DNA of 64,000 nt from Blautia sp. (GCA_022769545.1 JALEJS010000014.1:62001-126000), one strand, 5' to 3'; positions 1 to 10,677 are shown, counted from the stretch's first letter. Notes: generated by a model from the letters alone, not told the origin. Made by a program: numbers and translations.

Positions 1-790
1 GCTGGATGTCCCGGCAGATCTCCAGAATCCGGTTCGAAAAATCCCTGGTATGTTCTCCCATAAAAAGGACACAGACACGGCTGCTTCCCTCCTGGTAGGC
101 CACGCCTGCATTTGCCTGACTTACCAGCTCATCACTGATATTGAACAGCACAAATGCCATCAGCGCACTCTCCTGATATTTTTCCACCTCCAGCTGATAC
201 ATGTCGGAATAGATATCCATGTCAAACACGGCAACCCGATAGCTGGGCACATCCATATCGATTCCCAGCTCTTTCATCTGCTTCAGGCTCACTTCCACAT
301 CCTGTGTACACTTTACCAGTTCCTCGATAGCCTTGGACCGGATGACCAGTGCATTTTTGTGATATTTCTGAGAAACCTGCGTCAGGCTCTCCATTTTTCT
401 GCGCTCTGCCTTTCTCTGCTCCACCTTCTCCTTCATGCGGCTGATCACACCGGTCAGCTCCATCGCCGTCACCGGCTTGAGAAGATATTCACTTACATCA
501 TACTGAATCGCCTTCTTGGCATACTCAAAATCGCTGAAGCCGCTGAAAATCACAATGACAATATCCGGATAATTATCGTGAAGATAATGACTCAGCTCCA
601 TTCCATCCATATAGGGCATACAGATATCCGTCAGAACGATATCCACCTCCTGGCTCTTCACAAATTCCGCCGCTTCCTGACCATTTTCGCAGACCCCGAC
701 CAGTTCACAGTCCATAGCCTTCCAGTCAATATTTTCACGGATCGCATCCCGCACCAATATTTCATCATCTACCAGCAATATCCGATACAT
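1..790 (-). CDS. Response regulator, N-terminal REC domain (YesN/AraC-type likely); truncated by window edge
   Basis: Own translation of the minus strand from ATG at 790: MYRILLVDDEILVRDAIRENIDWKAMDCELVGVCENGQEAAEFVKSQEVDIVLTDICMPYMDGMELS...YLLKPVTAMEL, with receiver-domain DD, D and K motifs. SD AGGAGG upstream. Absent from the ORF track because the stop lies outside the window. Confidence 0.85.
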   Translation of the reverse strand, partial: MYRILLVDDEILVRDAIRENIDWKAMDCELVGVCENGQEAAEFVKSQEVDIVLTDICMPYMDGMELSHYLHDNYPDIVIVIFSGFSDFEYAKKAIQYDVSEYLLKPVTAMELTGVISRMKEKVEQRKAERRKMESLTQVSQKYHKNALVIRSKAIEELVKCTQDVEVSLKQMKELGIDMDVPSYRVAVFDMDIYSDMYQLEVEKYQESALMAFVLFNISDELVSQANAGVAYQEGSSRVCVLFMGEHTRDFSNRILEICRDIQ

Positions 791-948
791 TCTGATATCC
801 TCCTGTTTTTCCTGCTTATATCCTTTGATGTTGGCCGACAAATGAGCCTGACGTCGATTTTTCCGTGCTAAGCACTCCCAAAATCGACAAAAACATTCGC
901 AATCCGCACATTTTTCTGTAAAAAATGGCTGCTTGCTCATGTTTTGCG

Positions 949-1003
949 GGACCCATAGACATAAAAACACATGCAAGCATGTATTTTATGTCCATTTGTC
1001 CCT
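949..1003. repeat. Interrupted hairpin GGGAC..GACATAAAA..ACATGC/GCATGT..TTTTATGTC..GTCCC
   Basis: Both arms read directly; probable bidirectional terminator or REP-like element. Confidence 0.6.
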
Positions 1004-1032
1004 TGGCTCATCTTACCATGACACGGGATTTT

Positions 1033-2541
1033 TTACAATTCATCCATCTGCTTTATCAGCTCCTGCCGCTTCTCCTGAAACAGCAGGTTTCGATTATAAA
1101 GATAATAACGGGGACACTCGTATTCTTCCAGAAACTTCACAGCATAGCAGCCGGTATTCAGTTCCGTGATGAAAATTACCATTTCCTGCCCCTGCGGCAG
1201 CGCTGCCTCCATGAAATCAAAAGCCTTTTCCAGTGTGTCTGCCACCCGGTCATAAATCTGATCATACTGCGCCCTCCTGTCTGCAAACAGTTCCTGCATG
1301 ATCGAAAATGCTTCTTTTCCGTCTGCAGCTGCGGCTCCCTTTATCTTCTGAATGATTTCCTCCAGAGAAGACAGCGTATCCAGGTACAGATGCTCCTCCT
1401 CACGATCCAATAGCTCCGCATTTTTCAGGCGGCGGAATTCTCCTTCGAAAGAATCGCGGCAGTCTTCCAGAAATTCCATCGGCGCATCCTGATAGGCTCC
1501 CAAAAGGCCTTCTCTGCATTGTTTCAGGCACTCCAGGAGACGCTCCAGCCTCCGGCATTCCCGGTACCAGGCAGAAAACTGCGTATTACACCGGGACAGA
1601 ATCAGCCCCGTCACGCTCAGGCGCTCATCAAAAGAGGCATGAGACAGCCGTTTCACCATGCCCTCCGGAATCTTCCCTTCAAAAACGGCATCTATCTGGT
1701 AATCCTCCCGGTATTTGTAGGACAGCTCCAGATAGCCCGCAAAATCCTTCGCAATTTTTTCATGCTGAATATACTGGATCACCACATCCCGATCCACCGT
1801 TTTTCCCAGCTTTTCATATACATAAATCATTCTGGACAGGTCCTCCCAGCCTCTGGGGGTGGCAAACTGCTTTCCGTCAACGGTACTTTCCATCTGATAA
1901 AAATAAGAAGGACGCAGACTCAGATACGACAGAATTGCCGGATGTATTTCCTGCTGACAGGCATATTCCTTCCACGCCTCATAATCCGGCTCCACCTCGA
2001 TCTTTTTCACACGATCCATGGTAACCACATCAAACTCCCGGACCGATTTATTATATTCCGGAGGGTTTCCTGCTGCTGCGATCAGCCATCCCTGCGGGAT
2101 TTCATGGTTCCCGAAGGTTTTGCACTGGAGAAACTGCAGCATGGCCGGAGCCAGGGTCTCGGAGACACAGTTGATCTCATCGATGAAGAGAATCCCTTCC
2201 CGGATTCCTGTCTTGCGGATTTTTTCATAAACCGATGCCACGATCTCACTCATGGTATACTCCGTCACCGGGCAGGTTTTCCCGTCAAATTCCTCCTGGG
2301 ATATATAGGGAAGCCCGATGGCACTCTGCCGGGTGTGATGGGTAATCGTATAGCTGACAAGCCCCACCTTACACTCCCTTGCGATCTGCTCCATGATCTG
2401 CGTTTTCCCGATGCCCGGTGCTCCCAGAAGCAGAATCGGTCTCTGACGCACCGGAGGAATTTCATATTCTCCATATTCGTTTTTATAAAAATACGCCTGA
2501 ATGGCATCCTTGATTTCTTCCTTTGCCCTCTTGATATTCAT
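1033..2541 (-). CDS. MoxR-type AAA+ ATPase
   Basis: Walker A GAPGIGKT, Walker B ILFIDEIN; ATGA overlap with the upstream VWA-like gene. Confidence 0.8.
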   Translation of the reverse strand: MNIKRAKEEIKDAIQAYFYKNEYGEYEIPPVRQRPILLLGAPGIGKTQIMEQIARECKVGLVSYTITHHTRQSAIGLPYISQEEFDGKTCPVTEYTMSEIVASVYEKIRKTGIREGILFIDEINCVSETLAPAMLQFLQCKTFGNHEIPQGWLIAAAGNPPEYNKSVREFDVVTMDRVKKIEVEPDYEAWKEYACQQEIHPAILSYLSLRPSYFYQMESTVDGKQFATPRGWEDLSRMIYVYEKLGKTVDRDVVIQYIQHEKIAKDFAGYLELSYKYREDYQIDAVFEGKIPEGMVKRLSHASFDERLSVTGLILSRCNTQFSAWYRECRRLERLLECLKQCREGLLGAYQDAPMEFLEDCRDSFEGEFRRLKNAELLDREEEHLYLDTLSSLEEIIQKIKGAAAADGKEAFSIMQELFADRRAQYDQIYDRVADTLEKAFDFMEAALPQGQEMVIFITELNTGCYAVKFLEEYECPRYYLYNRNLLFQEKRQELIKQMDEL

Positions 2542-3920
2542 TTCATATCCTCCAGATCTTCTTCCTCCAGGATGAGTCGGATCGCCCAGGGCGGAACATC
2601 CACATCCTGATAATCTTCCCGCATAAAAATAAATGCCACATCATAATCCGGCTTTTTCACCGGAAAAATCCCATATCCATCGGTAAAATAGAGCAGTCCG
2701 CGCAGCCTGTGAAATTCTCCCTTTTGCCGGAGCTCCTCCACATAAGCAAAGGGTGGACGAAAATCCGTCCCGCCCAGCCCGGTAACCGTAAAATTCTTCC
2801 GGTACTGTTCCAGCTGCTCCGGCCTCTCGATGAGCACATCCTCCCGGACCTTATCGTCACACTGCAGAATATGCACATGGATCCTGCGGCTGAAGCTCTC
2901 CGATTCTTTCAGAATGGCCCAGGTCTGATCCAGAAATTTCTGCACCAGTGTCTCCTTACAGGACATGGAGGTATCGATCACGATAACAAACTCCTGAATC
3001 TGATTGATTTCCTTTGTCTCCAGCGGCTCGATGAGGGGCATGTTATGGTACAGCTGCATTCCGTATTGATAATAGATATAATCAAAAGTATCCATATCCA
3101 CCTGCATGACTTCCTGCAATACCGCAAATTTCCTGAGAAATTCCCGATAATTGTACCGTTTCCGGTTTGCTGCCTGCAGCTGCATCTGCAGCACCTGACT
3201 GCTCTTTCCCGCCTCTTTGGAAAAAAGCTCCATCTCTGTCTGCATCTTTTCGCGGATATCCTCCCACTGCTCCTTCTGTCTGGGACGTGTCGGCATATTC
3301 GGCCGCTTTCGATACCAGTACTGATGATCATCCGCCGAAAATGCTTCCTTCCAGGCACAGAGCTGTTCCGGCGGAAAATGGGCCGCACAGAGACTGCGGT
3401 ATATTTTCTGGGCAGTGAGACTTCCGGCCGAAGCCTTATCACCCGAAAGCACTTCGGCCTGCACCCACATCGCCGCCTCCTGGTAAGCTCTGCTTTTTGG
3501 TCTGTGGATGCATTTCAGATACAGCGTATCCATCATAAGCTCCACTGCCATGTCACAGGCAAGATCCCAGCATTCTTTCTCCCGGCGGATCACCGTCCCC
3601 CGGGATTCCTGCAAAAAGCCATGCCAGAACAGGCAGTGCAGCAGCGCATGAAAATACGCACGGTTTACCAGTTCCTTACTCTGGCGGTAGGTTTGCATCA
3701 GCTGCTGCGGATTGTAATACAGATTCGATCCGTCCGTAGCCAGAAACGGAATTCCGTCATCCCGAAGAAACCGCAGGGCTGATAAAGCCACATCCAGAAA
3801 CCGCATGTTCAGATACAGTTCATTCCGGCAGTCTCTCAGAATTTCCTCGCTGATAGATTGTTTCTTCTCTTCCAGGAGCTGCTGCTCCATATTCGGATTT
3901 ATCATAACTTCTCCTGTCAC
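2538..3920 (-). CDS. VWA-like / DUF2201-type metallopeptidase-like protein
   Basis: VIVIDTSMSCKE resembles a MIDAS motif; adjacent to a MoxR ATPase. Confidence 0.65.
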   Translation of the reverse strand: MTGEVMINPNMEQQLLEEKKQSISEEILRDCRNELYLNMRFLDVALSALRFLRDDGIPFLATDGSNLYYNPQQLMQTYRQSKELVNRAYFHALLHCLFWHGFLQESRGTVIRREKECWDLACDMAVELMMDTLYLKCIHRPKSRAYQEAAMWVQAEVLSGDKASAGSLTAQKIYRSLCAAHFPPEQLCAWKEAFSADDHQYWYRKRPNMPTRPRQKEQWEDIREKMQTEMELFSKEAGKSSQVLQMQLQAANRKRYNYREFLRKFAVLQEVMQVDMDTFDYIYYQYGMQLYHNMPLIEPLETKEINQIQEFVIVIDTSMSCKETLVQKFLDQTWAILKESESFSRRIHVHILQCDDKVREDVLIERPEQLEQYRKNFTVTGLGGTDFRPPFAYVEELRQKGEFHRLRGLLYFTDGYGIFPVKKPDYDVAFIFMREDYQDVDVPPWAIRLILEEEDLEDMK

Positions 3921-4807
3921 TACAGTTCAAAAATCGTGCGCCTGGCCGGGCGAGTCACACGGCGCAGTTCCATCAGACAGCCCACGCCTTCCGCCCAGCC
4001 TGCCTTCTGCGCCATGTCCAGAAGCATCCCGATCCGGTCTTTTGCAATGTCTGCGAGATAACGCAGCCCGGACAGATCTTTTGTTTCTGTCAGATATCTA
4101 CCGGCATATTCCACATGTTCCTTCAGATATTCCTGATATTCCTCCTGATACGACGTCTCCAGTCTATAGGGCCAGAGAAGCCTTCCCAGGCATAACCGTA
4201 TGAGAAAACGTTCGCTCTCCTGTGCTCTGGCCGCATAAAAGCGGGAATCATATTCCCGGAAATTCAGCTGTCCGTCCAGAAAACTGTTCCGGTAATACAG
4301 CCCGGTCCCATGCACCTCTGTCATGATGATTCTGGCCGGCGTATTCTCCACCCCTTCTTCATAAAATTCCGGAAACATCAGCCGTGCCTCCCCCTCTCCG
4401 TGGTAGACCACCGAGATTTCCCCGGAAAATTCTGACAGAACATCACGAAAGCAGGACCGGCGGCGACGGCGTTCCTCCGGGACAGACTGTTCTGTCACTT
4501 CCAGCCGTTCCACTTTCCGACAGCCGGTAAAAGCACCCGCTCCCACGTCTTCTATGGAAGTATAAAAAGAAAAGGACTTCAGGTGATGACAATTGTAAAA
4601 GGCATAACGCCCAATGGTCCGAATGGTTCCCGGCAGAGCAATGGATTCAAACATTCCGCCGGAAAAAGCATATGCCTCCAGACCGGTCACCGGTTTCCCG
4701 TCCACCTGTTCCGGAACGGACACATGCGGAATTTCTCCGGTCCACTTTACGAGCCGAATCTCTTCCCCGATTTTTTCATACAAAAACAATCCGCCATCTT
4801 CTGTCAT
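3920..4807 (-). CDS. Leucine-rich-repeat (BspA/LRR_5-like) protein with unassigned C-terminal region
   Basis: VTGLEAYAFSGGMFESIALPGTIRTIGRYAFYNCHHLKSFSF repeats. Confidence 0.65.
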   Translation of the reverse strand: MTEDGGLFLYEKIGEEIRLVKWTGEIPHVSVPEQVDGKPVTGLEAYAFSGGMFESIALPGTIRTIGRYAFYNCHHLKSFSFYTSIEDVGAGAFTGCRKVERLEVTEQSVPEERRRRRSCFRDVLSEFSGEISVVYHGEGEARLMFPEFYEEGVENTPARIIMTEVHGTGLYYRNSFLDGQLNFREYDSRFYAARAQESERFLIRLCLGRLLWPYRLETSYQEEYQEYLKEHVEYAGRYLTETKDLSGLRYLADIAKDRIGMLLDMAQKAGWAEGVGCLMELRRVTRPARRTIFEL

Positions 4808-4999
4808 CCTGCTTCCCTCTTTCTTTCCTCTGATCCCCGGTTCATTCCGGCATCCTTTTCTGCGCCGGAAGACGGTTCCGGTCTGTCACTCTGCTACTTA
4901 TTTTATCAGCTTTTCGGACAAATTCAAGTCGAACGAGCATGAGACCTGGCGTGCCGGATGCGGACTGCCGCAGGCAGTCACAGTTCCAAAGAAATAAAG

Positions 5000-5034
5000 A
5001 CCGGAGCACATTTTTGTGCCCCGGTCCCTGCTGC
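5000..5034 (-). terminator. Rho-independent terminator
   Basis: Minus strand GACCGGGGCAC-AAAAAT-GTGCTCCGGTC-TTTATTTC downstream of the aldo/keto reductase gene. Confidence 0.7.
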
Positions 5035-5086
5035 TGCGCATACGCTGTCACGCAGTCTGTATGTATCACACGATATCGTTCATTTT

Positions 5087-6088
5087 TTATTTGACGATCA
5101 CGCCGTCTTCATCCCAGAGATCATGCCAGTCCTTTGCACCCGGCCACAGGAACACCTGACCTTTTACCAGGCGGTTTCCTCTTTCCAGGGTGGCAATGGA
5201 TGCCATCTCCTCTTCGGTAAGCCAGTCACCGTCCACCATTGCTTCCAGATTTTTCGGATAGTTATGTGTGGAGAAGGGAATGGTCACCTGTCCGTGCTGA
5301 ACGGCCCATTTCAGGCATACCGTTGCCGGATGAATGTTATGCGCCTTCGCAATTGCCAGGATTTCCGGCATTTCCATATCTGCCAGATCCTCCGGACAGA
5401 TATCTCTTTCCGGACGTCTCGGAGAGCCAAGGGGCATATATCCCACCGGCTGAATGCCGTGTGCCACCAGATAATCAAACAGTTCCTTCTGCTGGAAGCA
5501 GGGATGCATCTCGATCTCACAGGTTGCCGGTTTGATTTTCATCAGCGGAAGCACTGCCTCCAGCTTGGGAATGGTCATATTGGAGATGCCGATGTGGCGG
5601 ATCAGTCCTTCCTCCACCAGCGCTTCGCACTGACGGTAGGTATTCATGAAGCGCTCTGCGGTAAACGGTTTGGAATCCGGATTACGGGAATCCACATCAC
5701 ATCCCGGTGCGTGATAGTTCGGGAACGGCCAGTGAATATAATACATATCCACATAGTCACACTGCAGATCTGCAATGCTCTTTTTGCATGCTTCGGCAAC
5801 TCTCTCATGCATATCATTCCATACCTTTGTCATGATATACAGATCTTCTCTTTTAACAATTCCTTCCTCAAACGCCGCATGGAACACCTCGCCGATGTTC
5901 TTTTCGTTTCCATAGCATGCTGCGCAGTCAAACATACGATAGCCGCAGCGGATTCCGCCTGCCACTGCCTGCGCCACCTCTTCTGCGCTGACACGGTCAG
6001 AGCCAAAGGTACCCATGCCGATCACTGGCATTGTGGAACCGTCGTTCAGTTTTTTCTGCGGCACAGTAGCCGGATCAATAAATGTCAT
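5087..6088 (-). CDS. Aldo/keto reductase
   Basis: MPVIGMGTFGSD, FDCAACYGNEKNIG, GISNMTIPKLEAVL motifs. Confidence 0.85.
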   Translation of the reverse strand: MTFIDPATVPQKKLNDGSTMPVIGMGTFGSDRVSAEEVAQAVAGGIRCGYRMFDCAACYGNEKNIGEVFHAAFEEGIVKREDLYIMTKVWNDMHERVAEACKKSIADLQCDYVDMYYIHWPFPNYHAPGCDVDSRNPDSKPFTAERFMNTYRQCEALVEEGLIRHIGISNMTIPKLEAVLPLMKIKPATCEIEMHPCFQQKELFDYLVAHGIQPVGYMPLGSPRRPERDICPEDLADMEMPEILAIAKAHNIHPATVCLKWAVQHGQVTIPFSTHNYPKNLEAMVDGDWLTEEEMASIATLERGNRLVKGQVFLWPGAKDWHDLWDEDGVIVK

Positions 6089-6104
6089 ATTGTTTCCTCC
6101 TTCT

Positions 6105-7046
6105 TTATGATATACTTCTGATTTTCTTTATCTGAATCTGCGGAAGCAATGCTTCCATATCTTCCTTTACAAAAAAGCCCGTTTCCAGACGCATGGCATT
6201 TGCCGCGGAAACTGCGCTGGCAAGCCGGATGCTCTCCTCAATGGAATAATCTCTTGCCATTCCCACCGCAAAGCCGGCAATCATGGAATCTCCGCAGCCA
6301 ACGGTATTCACCGCCTCGATCTTCGGCACCTTTACATCATAAATTCCCTGATCCGTGGAAACCAGTGAACCGTCACCGCCAAGGGAAATCACCACGATCT
6401 CGATTCCTTCCCGGTGAAGATGCTGTGCCGCCTGAATCAGTGCCTCACGGCTGTTCATGGGACGTCCCGTGAGCATCCGGATCTCATCGATATTCGGCTT
6501 GATCAGGGTAGGCTGCTCAACGATGCACTCTTCCAGAAGCTTTCCGCTGGTATCCAGGATCACCGGTTTCCCGTTTTCTCTGGCCGCACGGATCAGACGC
6601 TTGTACAGAGACGATCCGGCACCCTTTGGCGTACTTCCGGAAATGGTCACCACCTTACATTCCGGCAAAAGAGACTGGAATTTTTCCACCAGGCGGTCAC
6701 AGTCCTTTTCCGTAACCGCGAAGCCGGGTTCCAGAAATTCCGTCTGTTCCTGATTGATCTCATCCCAGATATTGATGCAGGTACGACTCTCTCCTTCGCA
6801 CCAAACAAAATCACTGACCAGCCCTCTGGCCTGTACGCGCTCGGAAATAAACTTTCCCGCATGTCCGCCCAGAAATCCGGTTGCCGTCATATTTTCACCA
6901 ATGATCGAAGCCACTCTTGCCACATTGATTCCCTTGCCGCCCGCATTGGCCACACAGGATTTTACCCGGTTCACACTGCCCACGCCGAAACGCTCCACCA
7001 CATATCTTTTATCAATTGCCGCATTGGCCGTCACGGTCAGTATCAT
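6105..7046 (-). CDS. PfkB-family kinase (1-phosphofructokinase / tagatose-6-phosphate kinase-like)
   Basis: GGKGINVARV, TVGCGDSMIAGFAVG motifs. Confidence 0.85.
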   Translation of the reverse strand: MILTVTANAAIDKRYVVERFGVGSVNRVKSCVANAGGKGINVARVASIIGENMTATGFLGGHAGKFISERVQARGLVSDFVWCEGESRTCINIWDEINQEQTEFLEPGFAVTEKDCDRLVEKFQSLLPECKVVTISGSTPKGAGSSLYKRLIRAARENGKPVILDTSGKLLEECIVEQPTLIKPNIDEIRMLTGRPMNSREALIQAAQHLHREGIEIVVISLGGDGSLVSTDQGIYDVKVPKIEAVNTVGCGDSMIAGFAVGMARDYSIEESIRLASAVSAANAMRLETGFFVKEDMEALLPQIQIKKIRSIS

Positions 7047-8110
7047 TTTTCTTCTGCTCCTTCGTCGTCATTCATCAGAAGGATCTTTCCCTGTACCAGA
7101 CCTGGGGTCTTATACATCTGGAAAGCTTCCTGCGCCTGACTCATGGGCATCTTTTTAAAGATGAATCCGGGATCGAATTTCAGCTGTCCCGTCGCAAAGT
7201 AATGTGCGGTCAGATCCCATTCCTTTCCCGGGAACGGAGAGCTGTAGGACATCCAGGAACCGGTCAGCTTAAATTCCTTGCGGTTCATATTTTCCCAGAG
7301 CTTCGGGGTAAAGGTCATATCCACATGCGGCGTTCCGATGAAACATACATGTGCCTTATTTGCCGCCAGTTCGAAAGCCATATGCATGGTGGGAACCTGA
7401 CCGGCTGTCTCATACACATAATCGTAGCCCTTTCCTCCGGTGATCGCCATTGCCTTTTCCATAAAATCACCTTCCAGGGTATTGACCACCTCATCTGCTC
7501 CAAGCCGCTTCGCAAGCTCCAGACGCTCCTCGCTGATATCAAATACCACAACTTTTTTGGAACCGAAAATTTTTGCCCACTGCATGGTAAACATCCCGAT
7601 GGTTCCGCCTCCCAGAATGGCCACATACCGGCCACCCTGGTAATCATTCTGGAGAAGTCCGTGAAGTGCTACCGTGGACGGTTCAAACATGGCGCCCTGT
7701 TCATAGGAAATGGAGGGATCGTAAGGAACTGCGCTCTGCTCCGGAATCACTACATAATCCGCATTGCTGCCCTGCTCTCTGGAACCGATAAAGCTGTAGT
7801 GCTTGCACAGGGAAAAGTTTCCGTTCTGGCAGTCATCACACTTCATGCAGGGAACCAGCGGCGCGCCGGAAACATGATCTCCGACCTTCACCTTTGTCAC
7901 TCCTGCACCCACCTCCACGACGTCACCGGAAAATTCATGGCCGAGAACGATGGGGTAAAAATGGACACCATTGTGCAGTACACGGGGAACGTCCGATCCG
8001 CAGATGCCGGATGCTTTTACCTTCACTTTCACATATCCGGGCTTCACCTGCGGTTCTTCCACTTCCATATACCGTACATCTTCGTTTGCAACAACTACTG
8101 CTGCTTTCAT
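7043..8110 (-). CDS. Zinc-dependent medium-chain dehydrogenase, galactitol-1-phosphate dehydrogenase-like
   Basis: ASGICGSDVPRVLHNGVHFYPIVLGHEFSGDV; structural Cys cluster CMKCDDCQNGNFSLC. Confidence 0.75.
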   Translation of the reverse strand: MKAAVVVANEDVRYMEVEEPQVKPGYVKVKVKASGICGSDVPRVLHNGVHFYPIVLGHEFSGDVVEVGAGVTKVKVGDHVSGAPLVPCMKCDDCQNGNFSLCKHYSFIGSREQGSNADYVVIPEQSAVPYDPSISYEQGAMFEPSTVALHGLLQNDYQGGRYVAILGGGTIGMFTMQWAKIFGSKKVVVFDISEERLELAKRLGADEVVNTLEGDFMEKAMAITGGKGYDYVYETAGQVPTMHMAFELAANKAHVCFIGTPHVDMTFTPKLWENMNRKEFKLTGSWMSYSSPFPGKEWDLTAHYFATGQLKFDPGFIFKKMPMSQAQEAFQMYKTPGLVQGKILLMNDDEGAEEK

Positions 8111-8125
8111 AATACTTTCTCCTCC

Positions 8126-9634
8126 TTATTTCATCAGATCCTCCAGGGATCTGTAAAGCATTCGATATGTTTCGTAGGTTCTGTCATAAACCTCTTTATT
8201 TTTCTCATTCGGCTCATGGCGTCTTGTCTCCTTTACCGTCAGAGCCACTGCCTCCTCATAGCTTTCGTAGAATCCGACACCCACGCCGGCCAGGATTGCC
8301 GCCCCCAGCGTTGTCGCCGTATCAGACGAAGGAACAACGATCGGCTTTCCGGTAATATCGGATTTGATCTGGGTCCAGAGAAGCGAGTTCGCAGAACCGC
8401 CCATCGCCCTTAATACATCCACACGCGCTCCGGCCTCCTCTGCCGCCTCCAGGTTATGACGGAGCGAGAGGGCAACTCCCTCCATGCAGGCCCGCAGCAT
8501 GTGCCCTTTTGTCTTGGCAAAATCAAGTCCGAAGAAAACCCCTTTTGCATGAGGATTCCAGATAGGGGAACGCTCCCCTGACATATATGGAAGGAACACC
8601 ACTCCGTCACAGCCGGGGGCAATCTTTTCGCCCGCTTCATTGAGCTGCTGCAGAGAGGATTTTCCCGTTTCCTCAGAAATACTTCTCTCATAATCGGCAA
8701 ATTCCCGCTCAAACCAGCGCATCACACCGCCGCCTCCGGTGGTTCCTCCCTGAAGGAGCCACTGCCCCGGAACCACATGAAAACCCAGGATCAGACGCGG
8801 GTCCGCCTTATAGCTGTCCATGCAGATACTCATTCCGCCGGCCTGTCCGCCCTGTTCCTGCGTCTCGCCGGGATGGATCACACCGGCTCCCAGTGTTCCG
8901 CAGGCCGCGTCCAGACCTCCTGCCACCACCGGTGTCCCCTCTGCCAGGCCGCACTGGGCCGCTGCCTGAGCCGTTACCCGGCCGATCACCTGATCACAGG
9001 GAACGATTTCCGGAAGGAATCTCCTGGGAATTCCCAGTTTTTCACACATTTCTTCGTCCCAGCAGCCATTTCGCATGTCAAAGCAGTGCAGCCCATATCC
9101 CTGTGAGACATCCTGTGTCACTGCACCGGTAAGGCGATAGGCAATATAGCTGTTCGACTGAAGGATCTTATCGATTTTCTCATATACTTCCGGCAGATTT
9201 TCTTTGTACCAGAGAATTTTTGCCGTCGTGTAGGATGGCTGGAGGGAATTTCCGGCCACCTGAAAAATAGCATCTGCTCCCACTTCACCGTTTAATCTGT
9301 CACAGACAGACTGTGCCCTGGTATCCATCCAGATGGGTGTATTGCACAGTACCCTTCCGTCACGGTCCATTGCAATGGCAGACCAGCTCTGTCCGTCAAT
9401 TCCGACACCCGCAATTTCTCCGGGGTCTATTGCCCCGTCTTTCAGCAGTTTTCGCAGCGCATGACAGACTCCGTCCCACCATTCCTCCGGATTCTGCTCG
9501 GCCCAGCCTTCCCTTGGATAATACACCGGGTAATCCCCGGAAGCCGATGCAGCCACATTTCCATACCGGTCAAATGCCGCAACCTTGCAGGCGCTGGTGC
9601 CGATATCAATTCCCAATAAATATTTTCCGCTCAT
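8126..9634 (-). CDS. FGGY-family carbohydrate kinase (xylulokinase-like)
   Basis: GIDIGTSACKVAAFD; GIDGQSWSAIAMDRDG; LPYMSGERSPIWNPHAKG. Confidence 0.85.
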   Translation of the reverse strand: MSGKYLLGIDIGTSACKVAAFDRYGNVAASASGDYPVYYPREGWAEQNPEEWWDGVCHALRKLLKDGAIDPGEIAGVGIDGQSWSAIAMDRDGRVLCNTPIWMDTRAQSVCDRLNGEVGADAIFQVAGNSLQPSYTTAKILWYKENLPEVYEKIDKILQSNSYIAYRLTGAVTQDVSQGYGLHCFDMRNGCWDEEMCEKLGIPRRFLPEIVPCDQVIGRVTAQAAAQCGLAEGTPVVAGGLDAACGTLGAGVIHPGETQEQGGQAGGMSICMDSYKADPRLILGFHVVPGQWLLQGGTTGGGGVMRWFEREFADYERSISEETGKSSLQQLNEAGEKIAPGCDGVVFLPYMSGERSPIWNPHAKGVFFGLDFAKTKGHMLRACMEGVALSLRHNLEAAEEAGARVDVLRAMGGSANSLLWTQIKSDITGKPIVVPSSDTATTLGAAILAGVGVGFYESYEEAVALTVKETRRHEPNEKNKEVYDRTYETYRMLYRSLEDLMK

Positions 9635-10677
9635 AAATCCCCCGTGTTCTCATCCGTTCTGTCCCGGATGGATTTTCCAATCAGAATTTCCGTCCGAAGC
9701 TTCTCTGAAATCCCCTGTTTTTCTGTCGTATCCTCCGCTTCGGAATGTGTATTTTCCAGACGTGACAGCATAATTCCTGCCGCCTCCCTGGCAATTCCCT
9801 CCGTTGGCTGTGACACAATCGTCAGCTTGGGGCTGCAGGCTCGCGCAAACTGCAGATTGTCAAAACCGATCACCGAAAGCTGGTCCGGAATCCGGATCCC
9901 CAGCTCGTTGATTCCGATCACAGTCCCCATCGTCATCTCATAATTTGTCACAAAGACGGCTGTCATATGAGGATTGCGCCGCACCAGCTCTGTCAGAGCC
10001 CTCACGCCGCCCTGTATCGTGTAATCACCGTGGAAGATCAGTGATTCCTGCACCGCAACACCATATCTCTCATGCGCCTTTGCATATCCGCTCAGACGCT
10101 CCCTGGCCGTAAAAACATCCCGCGGTCCCCCGATGATCCCGATATTCCGATGTCCGTTTTTCAGAAGAAGCTCCACGGCATCCTCTGCCGCTTTCTCATT
10201 GTCCACCAGCACACAGTCACAGGAAAGGCCCTGAATCATACGGTCAATGAGCACAATGGGACGTCCCGTTTTCTGAAACTCCTTCAGATGCTCGCCCGCC
10301 GTATCCACCGGCATGTTGATAATTCCGTCCACACGCTTGCGCATGAGAAATTCCACAGCTTCTTTTTCCAGCTTTTTGTCTGTACGACAGTCGCAGATGA
10401 TCGTGGCGTAGCCATGATTTCTGAGGATATCCTCCATTCCGGTGATGATCTCCGCACAGAAGATATTATTCAGCTCGGGGATCACCACACCGATGGTCTT
10501 TGTCGCGTTGGTCTTCAGGTTGCGGGCAACCTCATTCACCTCATAATGCAGCTCTCGAATAGCTGCCTCGATCTTCACACGATTTTTTTCCCGCACATTG
10601 CCGCCATTAAAATAAGAAGAGATGGTCGCAAGTCCCAGTCCCGTATATCTGGCAATGTCTTTCATGGTCGCTGCCAT
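9631..10677 (-). CDS. LacI-family transcriptional regulator
   Basis: N-terminal HTH MAATMKDIARYTGLGLATISSYFNGG, periplasmic-binding-like C-terminal domain. Confidence 0.9.
   Translation of the reverse strand: MAATMKDIARYTGLGLATISSYFNGGNVREKNRVKIEAAIRELHYEVNEVARNLKTNATKTIGVVIPELNNIFCAEIITGMEDILRNHGYATIICDCRTDKKLEKEAVEFLMRKRVDGIINMPVDTAGEHLKEFQKTGRPIVLIDRMIQGLSCDCVLVDNEKAAEDAVELLLKNGHRNIGIIGGPRDVFTARERLSGYAKAHERYGVAVQESLIFHGDYTIQGGVRALTELVRRNPHMTAVFVTNYEMTMGTVIGINELGIRIPDQLSVIGFDNLQFARACSPKLTIVSQPTEGIAREAAGIMLSRLENTHSEAEDTTEKQGISEKLRTEILIGKSIRDRTDENTGDL

Noticed and set aside
50-871. 273-aa plus-strand ORF at the window start
   Set aside because: Antisense to a clear response regulator that the track missed because it is cut by the edge.
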